Source: Calliopsis andreniformis
Taxonomy: Eukaryota; Arthropoda; Insecta; Hymenoptera; Andrenidae
NCBI RefSeq assembly: GCF_051401765.1
Contig: NW_027480534.1
Location: 1,116,001 to 1,180,000, forward strand
Direction: 5' to 3'
DNA length: 64,000 nt
The notes beneath the pieces were generated by a model. It was not told the origin of the DNA. It did not search any database and worked only from the letters and a program-made list of their open reading frames with translations. Below are positions 39,691 through 52,669 of this stretch, in pieces (position 1 is the first letter of the stretch; each line of letters opens with the position of its first letter). Made by a program: the position numbers and the translations under genes.

Positions 39691-42600
39691 CAGGATTGAG
39701 GATTGAGGATTGAGGATTGAAGATTGAGGATTGGGTATTGAGGATTGAAGATTGTGGATTGGGTATTGAGAATTGAAGAATGAGGATTGAGGATTGAGGA
39801 TTGAGGATTGAGTATTGAGGATTGAAGATTGAGGATTGAGAATTGAGGATTGAAGATTGAGGATTGAGGATTGAGGATTGAGGATTGATGATTGAGGATT
39901 GAGGATGAGGGCTGAGGGTTGAGGATTGAGGTTTGAGGTCTGATGATTGAGGATTGAGGATTGAGAATTGAGGATTGAGGATTGTGGATTGAGGATTGAA
40001 GATTGTGTATTGAGGATTAATGATTGAGGATTGAGGATTGAGGATTAAGGATTGAGGATTGAGGATTGAGGATTGAGGATTGAGGATTGAGGATTGAGGA
40101 TTGAAGATTGAGGATTGGGTATTGAGGATTTAACATTGAGGATTGAGGATTGAGGATTGAGTATTGAGGATTGAGGATTGAGGGTTGAATATTGATGATT
40201 GAAGATTAAGGATTGAGGATTGAGGGTTGTGGACTGAGGACGAGGGCTGAGGTTTGAGTATTAATGTTTGCGGTCTGAGGGTTGAGGATTGAGGATTGAG
40301 AATTGAGGATTGAGGACTGAGGATTGAAGATTGTGGATTGGGTATTGAGGATTGAACATTGAGGATTGAGGATTGAGGATTGAGTATTGAGGATTGAGGA
40401 TTGAAGATAGAATATTGATGATTGAAGATTAAGGATTGAGGATTGAGGGTTGTGGATTGAGGACGAGGGCTGAGGTTTGAGTATTAATGTTTGCGGTCTG
40501 AGGGTTGAGGATTGAGGATTGAGAATTGAGGATTGAGGATTGCGGATTGAAGATTGTGGATTGGTTATTGAGAATTGAAGAATGAGGATTGAGGATTGAG
40601 GATTGAGGATTGAGTATTGAGGATTGAAGATTGAGGATTGAGAATTGAGGATTGAAGATTGAGGATTGAGCATTGAGGATTTTGGATTGAGCATTGAGGA
40701 CAGAAGATTGAGGACTGGGGATTGAGGGTTGAAGATTGAGGATTAAGGATTGTGGATTGGGGATTGAGGATCTAAGATTGGAGATTGGTTATTGAGGATT
40801 GAAGGTTGAGGATTGAGGATTGAGGATTGAGAATTTAGAATTGAGGATGAGGACTGAGGGTTTAGGATTGAGGTTTGAGGAACGAGGATTTAGGATTGAG
40901 GATTGAGGACTGCGTATTGACGATTGAGTATTGAATATTGACGATTGAGGATTGAGGATTGAGGATTGAAGATTGAGGATTGGGGACTGAGCGTTGAGGG
41001 TTGAGTGATGAGAATTGATGTTTGTGGATAGAGATTTGAGGAATGCAGATTGAGTATTGAGTATTGAAAACTGTGAACTGAGGATATTCTGTTGGTGACT
41101 GAGGATTGACAACTGATTGTTGAGGACTCAGGGCTGAAGATTGACGATTCAGGATTGAGGATTCTGGATTGAAGTTTGAGGACTGAGGATTGAGGATTGA
41201 GGATTGAGGATTGAGGATTGAGGATGGAAGATTGAGGATTGAGGATTGAGGATTGAGGATTGAGGATTGAAGATTGAGGATTGGGTATTGAGGATTGAAG
41301 AATGAGGATTGAGGATTGAGGATTGAGGATTGAGGGTTGAAGATTGAGTATTGAGGATTGAAGATTGAGGATTGAGGGTTGAGTATCGAGGATTGAGGGT
41401 TGAGGATTGAGGATTGAAGATTGAGTATTGAGGATTGACGATTGAAGATTGAGTATTGAGGATTGAAGGTTGAAGATTGACGATTGAGGATAGAGGATTG
41501 AGGACTGAAGATTGAGGATTGGGGACTGAGCGTTGAGGGTTGAGTGATGAGAATTGATGTTTGTGGATAGAGATTTGAGGATTGCAGATTGAGTATTGAG
41601 GATTGAAGGTTGAGGATTGAGGATTGAGATTTGAGGATTGAGGATGAGGGCCGAGGGCTGAGGATTGTGGCTTAAGGACTGAGGACTGAGGGTTGAGGAT
41701 TGAGAATTGAGGATTGAGGATTGAGGATTGAAGATTGAGGATTGGGAATTGAGGATTGTAGAATGAGGATTGAGGATTGAGGATTGAGGATTGAGGATTG
41801 AAGATTGAGTATTGAGGATTGAAGACTGACCACTGAGGATTGAGGATTGATGATTGAGGATTGAGGATTGAGGATTGAAGATTGAGTATTGAGGATTGTA
41901 GATTGAAGATTGACGATTGAGGATTGAGGATTGAGGATTGAAGATTGAGGATTGGGGACTGAGCGTTGAGGGTTGAGTGATGAGAATTGATGTTTGTGGA
42001 TAGAGATTTGAGGATTGCAGATTGAGTATTGAGTATTGAAAACTGTGAATTGAGGATATTCTGATGGTGACTGAGGATTGACAACTGATTGTTGAGGACT
42101 GAGGGCAGAAGATTGAGGATTCAGGATTGAGGATTCTGGATTGAAGTTTGAGGATTGAGGATTGAGGATTGAAGATTGAGTATTGAGGATTGAAGACTGA
42201 CCATTGAGGATTGAGGATTGATGATTGAGGATTGAGGATTGAGGATTGAAGATTGAGTATTGAGGATTGAAAATTGAAGATTGACGATTGAGGATTGAGG
42301 ATTCTGGATTGAGGATTGAGGATTGGGTATTGAGGATTGAAGATTGAGGATTGAGAATTGAGGATTGAAGATTGAGGATTGAGCATTGAGGATTTTGGAT
42401 TGAGCATTGAGGATAGAAGATTGAGGACTGGGGATTGAGTGTTGAAGATTGAGGATTAAGGATTGAGGATTGGGGATTGAGGATCCAGGATTGGAGATTG
42501 GTTATTGAGGATTGAAGGTTGAGGATTGAGGATTGAGGATTGAGAATTTAGAATTGAGGATGAGGACTGAGGGTTTAGGGTTGAGGTTTGAGGAACGAGG

Positions 42601-43120
42601 ATTGTGGATTGAGGATTGAGGACTGCGGATTGACGATTGAGTATTGAATATTAAGGATTGATGACTGAGGATTGAGGATTGAGGATTGAGTATTGAAGAC
42701 TGAGGATTGATGGTTGAGGATTGAGGATTGAGGATTGAGGATTGAGGATTGAGGGTTGAGGATTGAGGATTGAGGACTGAGGGCTGAGGATTGAGGATCG
42801 AGAATTGAGGATTGAGGGTTGAGGATTGAAGATTGAGGATTGTGTATTGAGGAATGAAGAATTAGTGTTGGGGATTGAGGATTGAAGATTGAGGATTGAG
42901 GATTGAATATTCAGTATAGGGGATCGAAGATTGAGAATTGAGGATTGAGGATTGAGGATTGGGGACAGAGTGTTGAGGGTTGAGTGATGAGAATTGATGT
43001 TTGTGGATAGAGATTTGAAGATTGCAGATTGAGTATTGAGTATTGAAAACTGTGAACTGAGGATATTCTATTGAGGTCTGAGGATTGACAACTGATTGTT
43101 GAGGAATCAGGGCTGACGAT
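39691..43120 (+). repeat. HOR-III, copy 3 (mosaic with HOR-II)
   Basis: Bases 39700-40850 follow HOR-II copy 2 at 28260-29400 (offset 11441). Bases 40789-41112 follow 32992-33315 (offset 7797). Bases 41149-42084 follow copy 2 of HOR-III (offset 3591), and 42390-43120 follow 38952-39682 (offset 3438). The 371-bp duplication shared with copy 1 is present, but the second half is cut near 42300, where text jumps ahead by about half a kilobase. L1 copies are at 41067, 42039 and 43046. Confidence 0.72.
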
Positions 43121-43229
43121 TGAGGATTCAGGATTGAGGATTGAGGATTGAGGATTGAAGATTGAGGATTGGGTATTGAGGATTGAAGATTGTGGATTGG
43201 GTATTGAGAATTGAAGAATGAGGATTGAG

Positions 43230-44290
43230 GATTGAGGATTGAGGATTGAGTATTGAGGATTGAAGATTGAGGATTGAGAATTGAGGATTGAAGATTGAGG
43301 ATTGAGGATTGAGGATTGAGGATTGATGATTGAGGATTGAGGATGAGGGCTGAGGGTTGAGGATTGAGGTTTGAGGTCTGATGATTGAGGATTGAGGATT
43401 GAGAATTGAGGATTGAGGATTGTGGATTGAAGATTGAGGATTGGGTACTGGGGATTGAACATTGAGGATTGTGTATTGAGGATTGAGGATTGAGGATTGA
43501 GTATTGAGGATTGAGGATTCAAGATTGAATATTGATGATTGAAGGCTAAGGATTGAGGATTGAGGGTTGTGGATTGAGGACGAGGGCTGAGGTTTGAGTA
43601 TTAATGTTTGCGGTCTGAGGGTTGAGGATTGAGGATTGAGAATTGAGGATTGAGGACTGAGGATTGAAGATTGTGGACTGGGTATTGAGGACTGAAGAAT
43701 GAGGATTGAGTATTGAGGATTGAGGATTGAGTATTGAAGATTGAGTATTGAGGATTGAAGATTGAGGATTGAGGATTGAGGATCGAGGATTGAGGGTTGA
43801 GGATTGAGGATTGAAGATTGAGTATTGAGGATTGAATATTGAATATGGAGGATTGAGGATTGAGGATTGAGGATTGAGAATTGAGGATTGAAGATTGAGG
43901 ATTGAGGATTGAGGATTGAAGATTGAGTATTGAGGATTGAAGACTGAAGATCGAGGATTGAGGACTGATGATTGGGGATTGAGGATTGAGGATTGAAGAT
44001 TGAGTATTGAGGATTGAAGATTGAAGATTGACGATTGAGGATTGGGGATTGAGGATTGAAGATTGAGGATTGGGGACTGAGCGTTGAGGGTTGAGTGATG
44101 AGAATTGATGTTTGTGGATAGAGATTTGAGGATTGCAGATTGAGTATTGAGTATTGAAAACTGTGAATTGAGGATATTCTGCTGGTGACTGAGGATTGAC
44201 AACTGACTGTTGAGGACTCAGGGCTGAAGATTGAGGATTCAGGATTGAGGATTAAGGATTGAGGATTGAGGGTTGAGGATTGAGGATTGA
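43230..44290 (+). repeat. HOR-IV, copy 1
   Basis: Aligned with 47974 onward at offset 4744 until about 43905, then at 5104. This copy lacks 360 bp that copy 2 has near 48650-49010. The missing piece in copy 2 contains the +4-bp ATTA insertion and a -1 unit, which explains why 360 is not a multiple of 7. The private GGGTACTGGGGATTG (near 43442 and 48188) ties the two copies together; HOR-I has GGGTATTGGGGATTG at the equivalent place (near 5128 and 14698). L1 is at 44157. Confidence 0.75.
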
Positions 44291-44294
44291 CGAT

Positions 44295-45434
44295 TGAGGA
44301 TTGAGGATTGAGGATTGAATATTGAATATTGATGCTTGAAGATTGAGGATTGAGTATTGAGGGTTGTGGACTGAGGACGAGGACTGAGGTTTGAGTATTA
44401 ATGTTTGCGGTCTGAGGGTTCAGGATTGAGGATTGAGAATTGAGGATTGAGGATTGAGGATTGAAGATTGTGGATTGGGTATTGAGAATTGAAGAATGAG
44501 GATTGAGGATTGAGGATTGAGGATTGAGTATTGAGGATTGAAGATTGAGGATTGAGAATTGAGGATTGAAGATTGAGGATTGGGTATTGAGGATTGAACA
44601 TTGAGGATTGAGGATTGAGGATTGAAGATTGTGGATTGGGTATTGAGAATTGAAGAATGAGGATTGAGGATTGAGGATTGAGGATTGAGTATTGAGGATT
44701 GAAGATTGAGGATTGAAGATTGAGGATTGAGGATTGAGGATGAGGGCTGACGGCTGAGGATTGAGGTTTAAGGACTGAGGACTGAGGGTTGAGGGTTGAG
44801 AATTGAGGATTGAGGATTGAGGATTGATGATTGAGGATTGAGGATTGAGGATTGAAGATTGAGGATTGGGTATTGAGGATTGAACATTGAGGATTGAGGA
44901 TTGAGGATTGAGGATTGAGGATTGAGGATTGAATATTGAATATTGATGCTTGAAGATTGAGGATTGAGTATTGAGGGTTGTGAACTGAGGACGAGGACTG
45001 AGGTTTGAGTATTAATGTTTGCGGTCTGAGGGTTCAGGATTGAGGATTGAGAATTGAGGATTGAGGATTGAGGATTGAAGATTGTGGATTGGGTATTGAG
45101 AATTGAAGAATGAGGATTGAGGATTGAGGATTGAGGATTGAGTATTGAGGATTGAAGATTGAGGATTGAGAATTGAGGATTGTTGATTGAGGATTGGGTA
45201 TTGAGGATTGAACATTGAGGATTGAGGATTGAGGATTGAAGATTGTGGATTGGGTATTGAGAATTGAAGAATGAGGATTGAGGATTGAGGATTGAGGATT
45301 GAGTATTGAGGATTGAAGATTGAGGATTGAAGATTGAGGATTGAGGATTGAGGATGAGGGCTGACGGCTGAGGATTGAGGTTTAAGGACTGAGGACTGAG
45401 GGTTGAGGGTTGAGAATTGAGGATTGAGGATTGA
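44295..45434 (+). repeat. 614-bp tandem duplication
   Basis: GATGCTTGAAG at 44331 recurs at 44945. A following series of about 490 bp matches at offset 614 up to about 44820/45434, including the rare GGGCTGACGGCTGAGG (near 44745 and 45359). Differences between the halves include TTGTGGACTGAGG versus TTGTGAACTGAGG (near 44979) and GATTGAAGATTG versus GATTGTTGATTG (near 45180). The small number of differences suggests a recent event. Confidence 0.8.
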
Positions 45435-45824
45435 GGATTGAAGATTGAGGATTGGGTATTGAGGATTGAAGAATGAGGATTGAGGATTGAGGATTGAGGA
45501 TTGAGGGTTGAAGATTGAGTATTGAGGATTGAAGGATGACGATTGAGGATTGAGGATTGATGATTGAGGATTGAGGATTGAGGATTGAAGATTGAGTATT
45601 GAGGATTGAAGATTGAAGATTGACGATTGAGGATAGAGGATTGAGGATTGAAGATTGAGGATTGGGGTCTGAGCGTTGAGGGTTGAGTGATGAGAATTGA
45701 TGTTTGTGGATAGAGATTTGAGGATTGCAGATTGAGTATTGAGTATTGAAAACTGTGAATTGAGGATATTCTGTTGGTGACTGAGGATTTACAACTGATT
45801 GTTGAGGACTCAGGGCTGAAGATT
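45435..45824 (+). repeat. Satellite segment with L1 landmark before HOR-V
   Basis: Ordinary heptamers following the path seen near 36050-36400, including the GAAGGATGACGATTG type string near 45531 and L1 at 45749. A distinctive change is GGATTTACAACTG near 45787 in place of GGATTGACAACTG. No gene or unique sequence. Confidence 0.6.
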
Positions 45825-47950
45825 GAGGATTCAGGATTGAGGATTGAGGATTGAGGATTGAAGATTGAGGATTGGGTATTGAGGATTGAAGAATGAGGAT
45901 TGAGGATTGAGGATTGAGGATTGAGGGTTGAAGATTGAGTATTGAGGATTGAAGATTGAGGATTGAGGATTGAGGATTGAGGATTGAGGGTTGAGGATTG
46001 AGGATTGAGGATTGAGGATTGAGGATTGAGTATTGAAGATTGAGTATTGAGGATTGAAGGTTGAGGGTTGAGGATTGAGGTCTGAGGATTGAGGATTGAA
46101 GATTGAGGATTGGGGATTGAGGATTGACGATTGAGGATTAAGTATTGAGGATTGCGAATTGAGGATTGAGGATTGAAGATTGAGTATTGAGGATTGAAGA
46201 TTGAGGATGGAGGATTGAGGATTGAGGATTGAGGACTGAGGAGTGACGATTGGGTATTGAAGGTTGAGGATTGAGGATTGAGGATTGAGGATTGAGGATT
46301 GATTATTGAGGATTGAAGATTGAGGATTAGGGACTGAGGATTGAAGATTGAGGATTGAGGACTGAGGATTGAGGATTGAAGATTGAGTATTGAGGATTGA
46401 AGATTGAGGATTGAGGATTGACGATTGAGGATTGAGCATTGATGCCTGAGGATTGACGATTGAGGTTTGAAGATTGAGGGTTGTGGATTGAGGACGAGGA
46501 CTGAGGGTTGAGTATTGATGTTTGAGGTCTGAGGACTGAGGATTGAGGATTGAGAATTGAGGACTGAGGATTGAGGATTGAAGATTGAGGATTGGGTATT
46601 GAGGATTGAAGAATGAGTATTGAGGATTGAGAATTTAGGATTGAGGATTGAAGATTGAGTATTGAGGATCGAAGGTTGAGGATTGAGTATTGAGGATTGA
46701 GGATTGAGGATTGTGGATAGAAGATTGAGTATTGAGGATTGAAGATTGAGGATTGGGGATTGAGGATTGACGATTGAGGATTGAGTATTGAGGATTGAGA
46801 ATTGAGGATTGAGGATTGAAGATTGAGTATTGAGGATTGAAGATTGAGGATTGAGGATTGAGGTTTGAGGATTGAGGATTGAGGATTGAGGATTAAGGAT
46901 TGAAGATTGAGTATTGAGGATTGAAGATTGAGGATTGAGGATTGAGGATTGAGGATTGAGGATTGAAGACTGACTATTGAGGATTGAAGATTGAGGATTG
47001 AGGATTGAGGAGTGAGAATTTAGGATTGAGAATTGAGGATTGAAGCTTGAGTATTGAGGATGGAGGATTGAGGATTGAGGATTGAGGATTGAGGACTGAA
47101 GATTGAGGATTGGAGCTTCAGGATTGACGATTGAGGATTGAGGATTGTGGATTGAGAATTGAGGATTGCGGATTGAAGGTTGAGTATTGAGGATTGAAGA
47201 TAGAGGATTGAGGATTGAGGATCGAAGATTGAGGACTGAGTGTTGAGGGTTGATTGATGAGAGTTGATGTGTGTGGATTGAGATTTGAAGATTGAAGATT
47301 TGGGATTGAGTGTTGAAAACTGTGAATTGAGGATGTTCTATTGAGGATTGAGGATTGAGTCTTGACGGTTGAGGATTGAGGATTGAGGATGCAGGATTGA
47401 AGAGAGAGGACTGAGTGTTGAGGATTGAGTGTTAAGAATTGATGTTTGAGGATTGAGACTTGACTATTGAATATTGTGGATTGTGTATTGAACCATGAGA
47501 ATTCAGGATATTCTATTGAGTATTGAGAATTCAGGATTGATGGTTGAGTATTGAGGATTGATGGTTGAGGGTTGTGAGTTGAATATTGAGAATTGAGGAT
47601 TGAGGATTGAGGATTGAGGATTGAGGATTGAGGATAGATGATTGAGTATTGATGACTGAGTGTTGAGGGTTGAGGATTGAGGACGAGGACTGACGGTTGA
47701 GGATTGAGATTTGAGGATTGAGGATTGAGGATTGAGGACTGAGGATTGAGGATTTTGGATTGAGCATTGAGGATTGAAGATTGAGGACTGGGGATTGAGG
47801 GTTGAAGTTTGAGGATTAAGGATTGAGGATTGGGGATTGAGGATCTAGGATTGGAGATCGACTATTGAGGATTGTAGGTTGAGGGTTGAGTATTGAGGAT
47901 TGAGAATTGAGAATTGAGGATGTGGACTGAGGGTTGAGGATTGAGGTTTG
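45825..47950 (+). repeat. HOR-V, copy 1
   Basis: Aligned with 52670-54395 at offset 6845 up to 46439 or slightly beyond, then at 6453 near 47400-47950, because copy 2 lacks 392 bp (56 heptamers). Distinctive strings are GGAGTGACGATTGGGTATTG near 46240, GGATTGGAGCTTCAGG near 47109, and a diverged L1 at 47316 with GGATGTTCTATTGAGG in place of GGATATTCT. It also contains the L4 landmark with GAAGAGAGAGG (near 47399) and two GAATTC sites (47499, 47527). None of these is in the HOR-I to HOR-III blocks as far as I saw. Confidence 0.77.
47389..47535 (+). repeat. L4 landmark (representative copy), HOR-V specific
   Basis: Contains GATGCAGGATTGAAGAGAGAG, then TTAAGAATTGATGTTTGAGG, ATTGAACCATGAGAATTCAGG and GATATTCTATTGAGTATTG. 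Found three times: here, near 53840 and near 59656. The end of L4 is homologous to L1 heptamer by heptamer (ATTGAAA/ATTGAAC, ATTGAGG/ATTCAGG, ATATTCT), so L4 looks like a diverged L1. Confidence 0.72.
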
Positions 47951-49370
47951 AGGAACGAGGATTGAGGATTGAGGATTGAGGATTGAGTATTGAGGATTGA
48001 AGATTGAGGATTGAGAATTGAGGATTGAAGATTGAGGATTGAGGATTGAGGATTGAGGATTGAGGGTTGAAGATTGAGGATTGAGGATGAGGGCTGAGGG
48101 TTGAGGATTGAGGTTTGAGGTCTGATGATTGAGGATTGAGGATTGAGAATTGAGGATTGAGGATTGTGGATTGAAGATTGAGGATTGGGTACTGGGGATT
48201 GAACATTGAGGATTGTGTATTGAGGATTGAGGATTGAGGATTGAGTATTGAGGATTGAGGATTCAAGATTGAATATTGATGATTGAAGGCTAAGGATTGA
48301 GGATTGAGGGTTGTGGATTGAGGACGAGGGCTGAGGTTTGAGTATTAATGTTTGCGGTCTGAGGGTTGAGGATTGAGGATTGAGAATTGAGGATTGAGGA
48401 CTGAGGATTGAAGATTGTGGACTGGGTATTGAGGACTGAAGAATGAGGATTGAGTATTGAGGATTGAGGATTGAGTATTGAAGATTGAGTATTGAGAATT
48501 GAAGATTGAGGATTGAGGATTGAGGATCGAGGATTGAGGGTTGAGGATTGAGGATTGAAGATTGAGTATTGAGGATTGAATATTGAATATTGAGGATTGA
48601 GGATTGAGGATTGAGGATTGAGAATTGAGGATTGAAGATTGAGGATTGGGGACTGAGGATTGAAGATTGAGTATTGAGGATTGAAGATTGAAGACTGACG
48701 ATTGAGGATTGAGGATTGAGGATTGACGATTAAGGATTGGGGACTGAGCGTTGAGGGTTGAGTGATGAGAATTAATTGATGTTTGTGGATAGAGATTTGA
48801 GGATTGCAGATTGAGTATTGAGGATTGAAGGTTGAGGATTGAGGATTGAGGATTGAGCATTGAGGATGAGGGCTGAGGGCTGAGGATTGAGGTTTAAGGA
48901 CTGAGGACTGAGGGTTGAGGATTGAGAATTGAGGATTGAGGATTGAGGACTGAAGATTGAGGATTGTGTATTGAGGATAGAAGAATGAGGATTGAGGATT
49001 GAGGATTGAGGATTGAGGATTGAAGATTGAGTATTGAGGATTGAAGACTGAAGATCGAGGATTGAGGACTGATGATTGGGGATTGAGGATTGAGGATTGA
49101 AGATTGAGTATTGAGGATTGAAGATTGAAGATTGACGATTGAGGATTGGGGATTGAGGATTGAAGATTGAGGATTGGGGACTGAGCGTTGAGGGTTGAGT
49201 GATGAGAATTGATGTTTGTGGATAGAGATTTGAGGATTGCAGATTGAATATTGAGTATTGAAAACTGTGAATTGAGGATATTCTGCTGGTGACTGAGGAT
49301 TGACAACTGACTGTTGAGGACTCACGGCTGAAGATTGAGGATTCAGGATTGAGGATTAAGGATTGAGGAT
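47951..49370 (+). repeat. HOR-IV, copy 2
   Basis: The fuller copy of HOR-IV. It also follows HOR-I at 5300-6400 and 14870-15960, with L1 at 49261. A +4-bp ATTA insertion at 48771-48774 sits at the same place as the AGTA insertions at 221, 5838 and 15408, showing common descent of this local segment across about 48 kb. Confidence 0.75.
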
Positions 49371-52340
49371 TGAGGGTTGAGGATTGAGGATTGACGATTG
49401 AGGATTGAGGATTGAGGATTGAAGATTGAGGATTGGGTATTGAGGATTGAACATTGAGGATTGAGGATTGATGATTGAGGATTGAGGATTGAGGATTGAA
49501 GGTTGAGGATTGGGTATTGAGGATTGAACATTGAGGATTGAGGATTGAGGATTGAGGATTGAGGATTGAGGATTGAATATTGAATATTGATGCTTGAAGA
49601 TTGAGGATTGAGTATTGAGGGTTGTGGACTGAGGACGAGGACTGAGGTTTGAGTATTAATGTTTGCGGTCTGAGGGTTCAGGATTGAGGATTGAGAATTG
49701 AGGATTGAGGATTGAGGATTGAAGATTGTGGATTGGGTATTGAGAATTGAAGAATGAGGATTGAGGATTGAGGATTGAGGATTGAGTATTGAGGATTGAA
49801 GATTGAGGATTGAGGATTGAGGATTGAAGATTGAGGATTGGGTATTGAGGATTGAACATTGAGGATTGAGGATTGAGGATTGAAGATTGTGGATTGGGTA
49901 TTGAGAATTGAAGAATGAGGATTGAGGATTGAGGATTGAGGATTGAGTATTGAGGATTGAAGATTGAGGATTGAGAATTGAGGATTGAAGATTGAGGATT
50001 GAGGATTGAGGATTGAGGATTGATGATTGAGGATTGAGGATGAGGGCTGAGGGTTGAGGATTGAGGTTTGAGGTCTGATGATTGAGGATTGAGGATTGAG
50101 AATTGAGGATTGAGGATTGTGGATTGAGGATTGAAGATTGTGTATTGAGGATTGATGATTGAGGATTGAGGATTGAGGATTAAGGATTGAGGATTGAGGA
50201 TTGAGGATTGAGGATTGAGGATTGAGGATTGAGGATTGAAGATTGAGGATTGGGTATTGAGGATTGAACATTGAGGATTGAGGATTGAGGATTGAGTATT
50301 GAGGATTGAGGATTGAAGATTGAATATTGATGATTGAAGATTAAGGATTGAGGATTGAGGGTTGTGGATTGAGGACGAGGGCTGAGGTTTGAGTATTAAT
50401 GTTTGCGGTCTGAGGGTTGAGGATTGAGGATTGAGAATTGAGGATTGAGGACTGAGGATTGAAGATTGTGGATTGGGTATTGAGGATTGAAGAATGAGGA
50501 TTGAGGATTGAGGATTGAGTATTGAGGATTGAGTATTGAAGATTGACGATTGAGGATTGAGGATTGAGGATTGAAGACTGAGGATTGGGGACCGAGCGTT
50601 GAGGGTTGAGTGATGAGAACTGATGTTTGTGGATAGAGATTTGAGGATTGCAGGCTGAGTATTGAGTATTGAAAACTGTGAATTGAGGATATTCTGTTGA
50701 GGACTGAGGATTGACAACTGACTGTTGAGGACTCTGGGCTGAAGATTGAGGTTTCAGGATTGAGGATTCAGGATTGAGGTTTGAGGACTGAGGATTGAGG
50801 ATTGAGGATTGAGGATTGAGAATGGAAGATTGAGGATTGGGTATTGAGGATTGAACATTGAGGATTGAGGATTGAGGATTGAGGATTGAGGATTGAAGGT
50901 TGGATATTGATGATTGAAGATTGAGGATTGAGTATTGAGGGCTGTGGGTTGAGGACGAGGACTGAGGGTTGAGTATTGATGTTAGAGGTCTGATAATTGA
51001 GGATTGAGGATTGAGAATTGTGGATAGAGGACTGAGGATTGAGGATTGAAGATTGAGTATTGAGGATTGATGATTGAGGATTCAGGATTGAGGATTAAGG
51101 ATTGAGGATTGAGGATTGAGGATTGAGGATTGATGATTGAGGATTGAGGATTGAGGATTGAAGATTGAGGATTGGGTATTGAGGATTGAACATTGAGGAT
51201 TGAGGATTGAGGATTGAGGATTGAGGATTGAGGATTGAATATTGAATATTGATACTTGAAGATTGAGGATTGAGTATTGAGGGTTGTGGACTGAGGACGA
51301 GGACTGAGGTTTGAGTATTAATGTTTGCGGTCTGAGGGTTCAGGATTGAGGATTGAGAATTGAGGATTGAGGATTGAGGATTGAAGATTGTGGATTGGGT
51401 ATTGAGAATTGAAGAATGAGGATTGAGGATTGAGGATTGAGGATTGAGTACTGAGGATTGAAGATTGAGGATTGAGAATTGAGGATTGAAGATTGAGGAT
51501 TGAGCATTGAGGATTTTGGATTGAGCATTGAGGATAGAAGATTGAGGACTGGGGATTGAGGGTTGAAGATTGAGGATTAAGGATTGAGGATTGGGGATTG
51601 TGGGTCTAAGATTGGAGATTGGTCATTGAGGATTGAAGGTTGAGGATTGAGGATTGAGGATTGAGAATTTAGAATTGAGTATGAGGACTGAGGGTTTAGG
51701 ATTGAGGTTTGAGGAACGAGGATTGAGGATTGAGGATTGAGGACTCCGGATTGACGATTGAGTATTGAATATTGACGATTGAGGGTTGAGGATTGAGGAT
51801 TGAAGAATGAGGATTGGGGACTGAGCGTTGAGGGTTGAGTGATGAGAATTGATGTTTGTGGATAGAGATTTGAGGATTGCAGATTGAGTATTGAGTATTG
51901 AAAACTGTGAACTGAGGATATTCTGTTGGTGGCTGAGGATTGACAACTGATTGTTGAGGACTCAGGGCTGAAGATTGAGGATTCAGGATTGAGGATTCTG
52001 GATTGAAGTTTGAGGACTGAGGATTGAGGATTGAGGATTGAGGATTGAGGATTGAGGATGGAAGATTGAGGATTGAGGATTGAGGATTGAGGATTGAGGA
52101 TTGAAGATTGAGGATTGGGTATTGAGGATTGAAGAATGAGGATTAAGGATTGAGGATTGAGGATTGAGGGTTGAAGATTGAGTATTGAGGATTGAAGATT
52201 GAGGATTGAGGGTTGAGGATCGAGGATTGAGGGTTGAGGATTGAGGATTGAAGATTGAGTATTGAGGATTGACGATTGAAGATTGAGTATTGAGGATTGA
52301 AGGTTGAAGATTGACGATTGAGGATTGAGGATTGAGGACT
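49371..52340 (+). repeat. HOR-I/HOR-II-like mosaic
   Basis: Bases 49650-50760 follow HOR-I at 6500-7570, with the GGGGACCGAGCG variant at 50588 and L1 at 50672. Bases 50860-51500 follow 2320-2990. Bases 51510-52330 follow HOR-II at 21400-22210, with L1 at 51901 and the L3 landmark near 51510. At about 52340 the text switches to the path of 35320 and 39360. The segment shows that HOR-I and HOR-II pieces recur 20-30 kb away. Confidence 0.68.
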
Positions 52341-52669
52341 GAAGATTGAGGATTGAGAATTGAGGATTGAGGGTTGAGGATTGAAGATTGAGGATTGTGT
52401 ATTCAGGAATGAAGAATGAGTGTTGAGGATTGAGGATTGAAGATTGAGGATTGAGGATTGAACATTCAGTATAGGGGATCGAAGATTGAGAATTGAGGAT
52501 TGAGGATTGAGGATTGGGGATAGAGTGTTGAGGGTTGAGTGATGAGAATTGATGTTTGTGGATAGAGATTTGAAGATTGCAGATTGAGTATTGAGTATTG
52601 AAAACTGTGAACTGAGGATATTCTATTGAGGTCTGAGGATTGACAACTGATTGTTGAGGAATCAGGGCT
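52341..52669 (+). repeat. Connector following the HOR-III end
   Basis: Follows 35321-35640 and 39361-39680. It has the GGGGATAGAGTGTTGAGG form of the L1 start (near 52515), L1 at 52601, TATTCTATTGAGGTCTGAGG near 52620 and GGAATCAGGGCTGACG near 52658. No gene. Confidence 0.65.
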
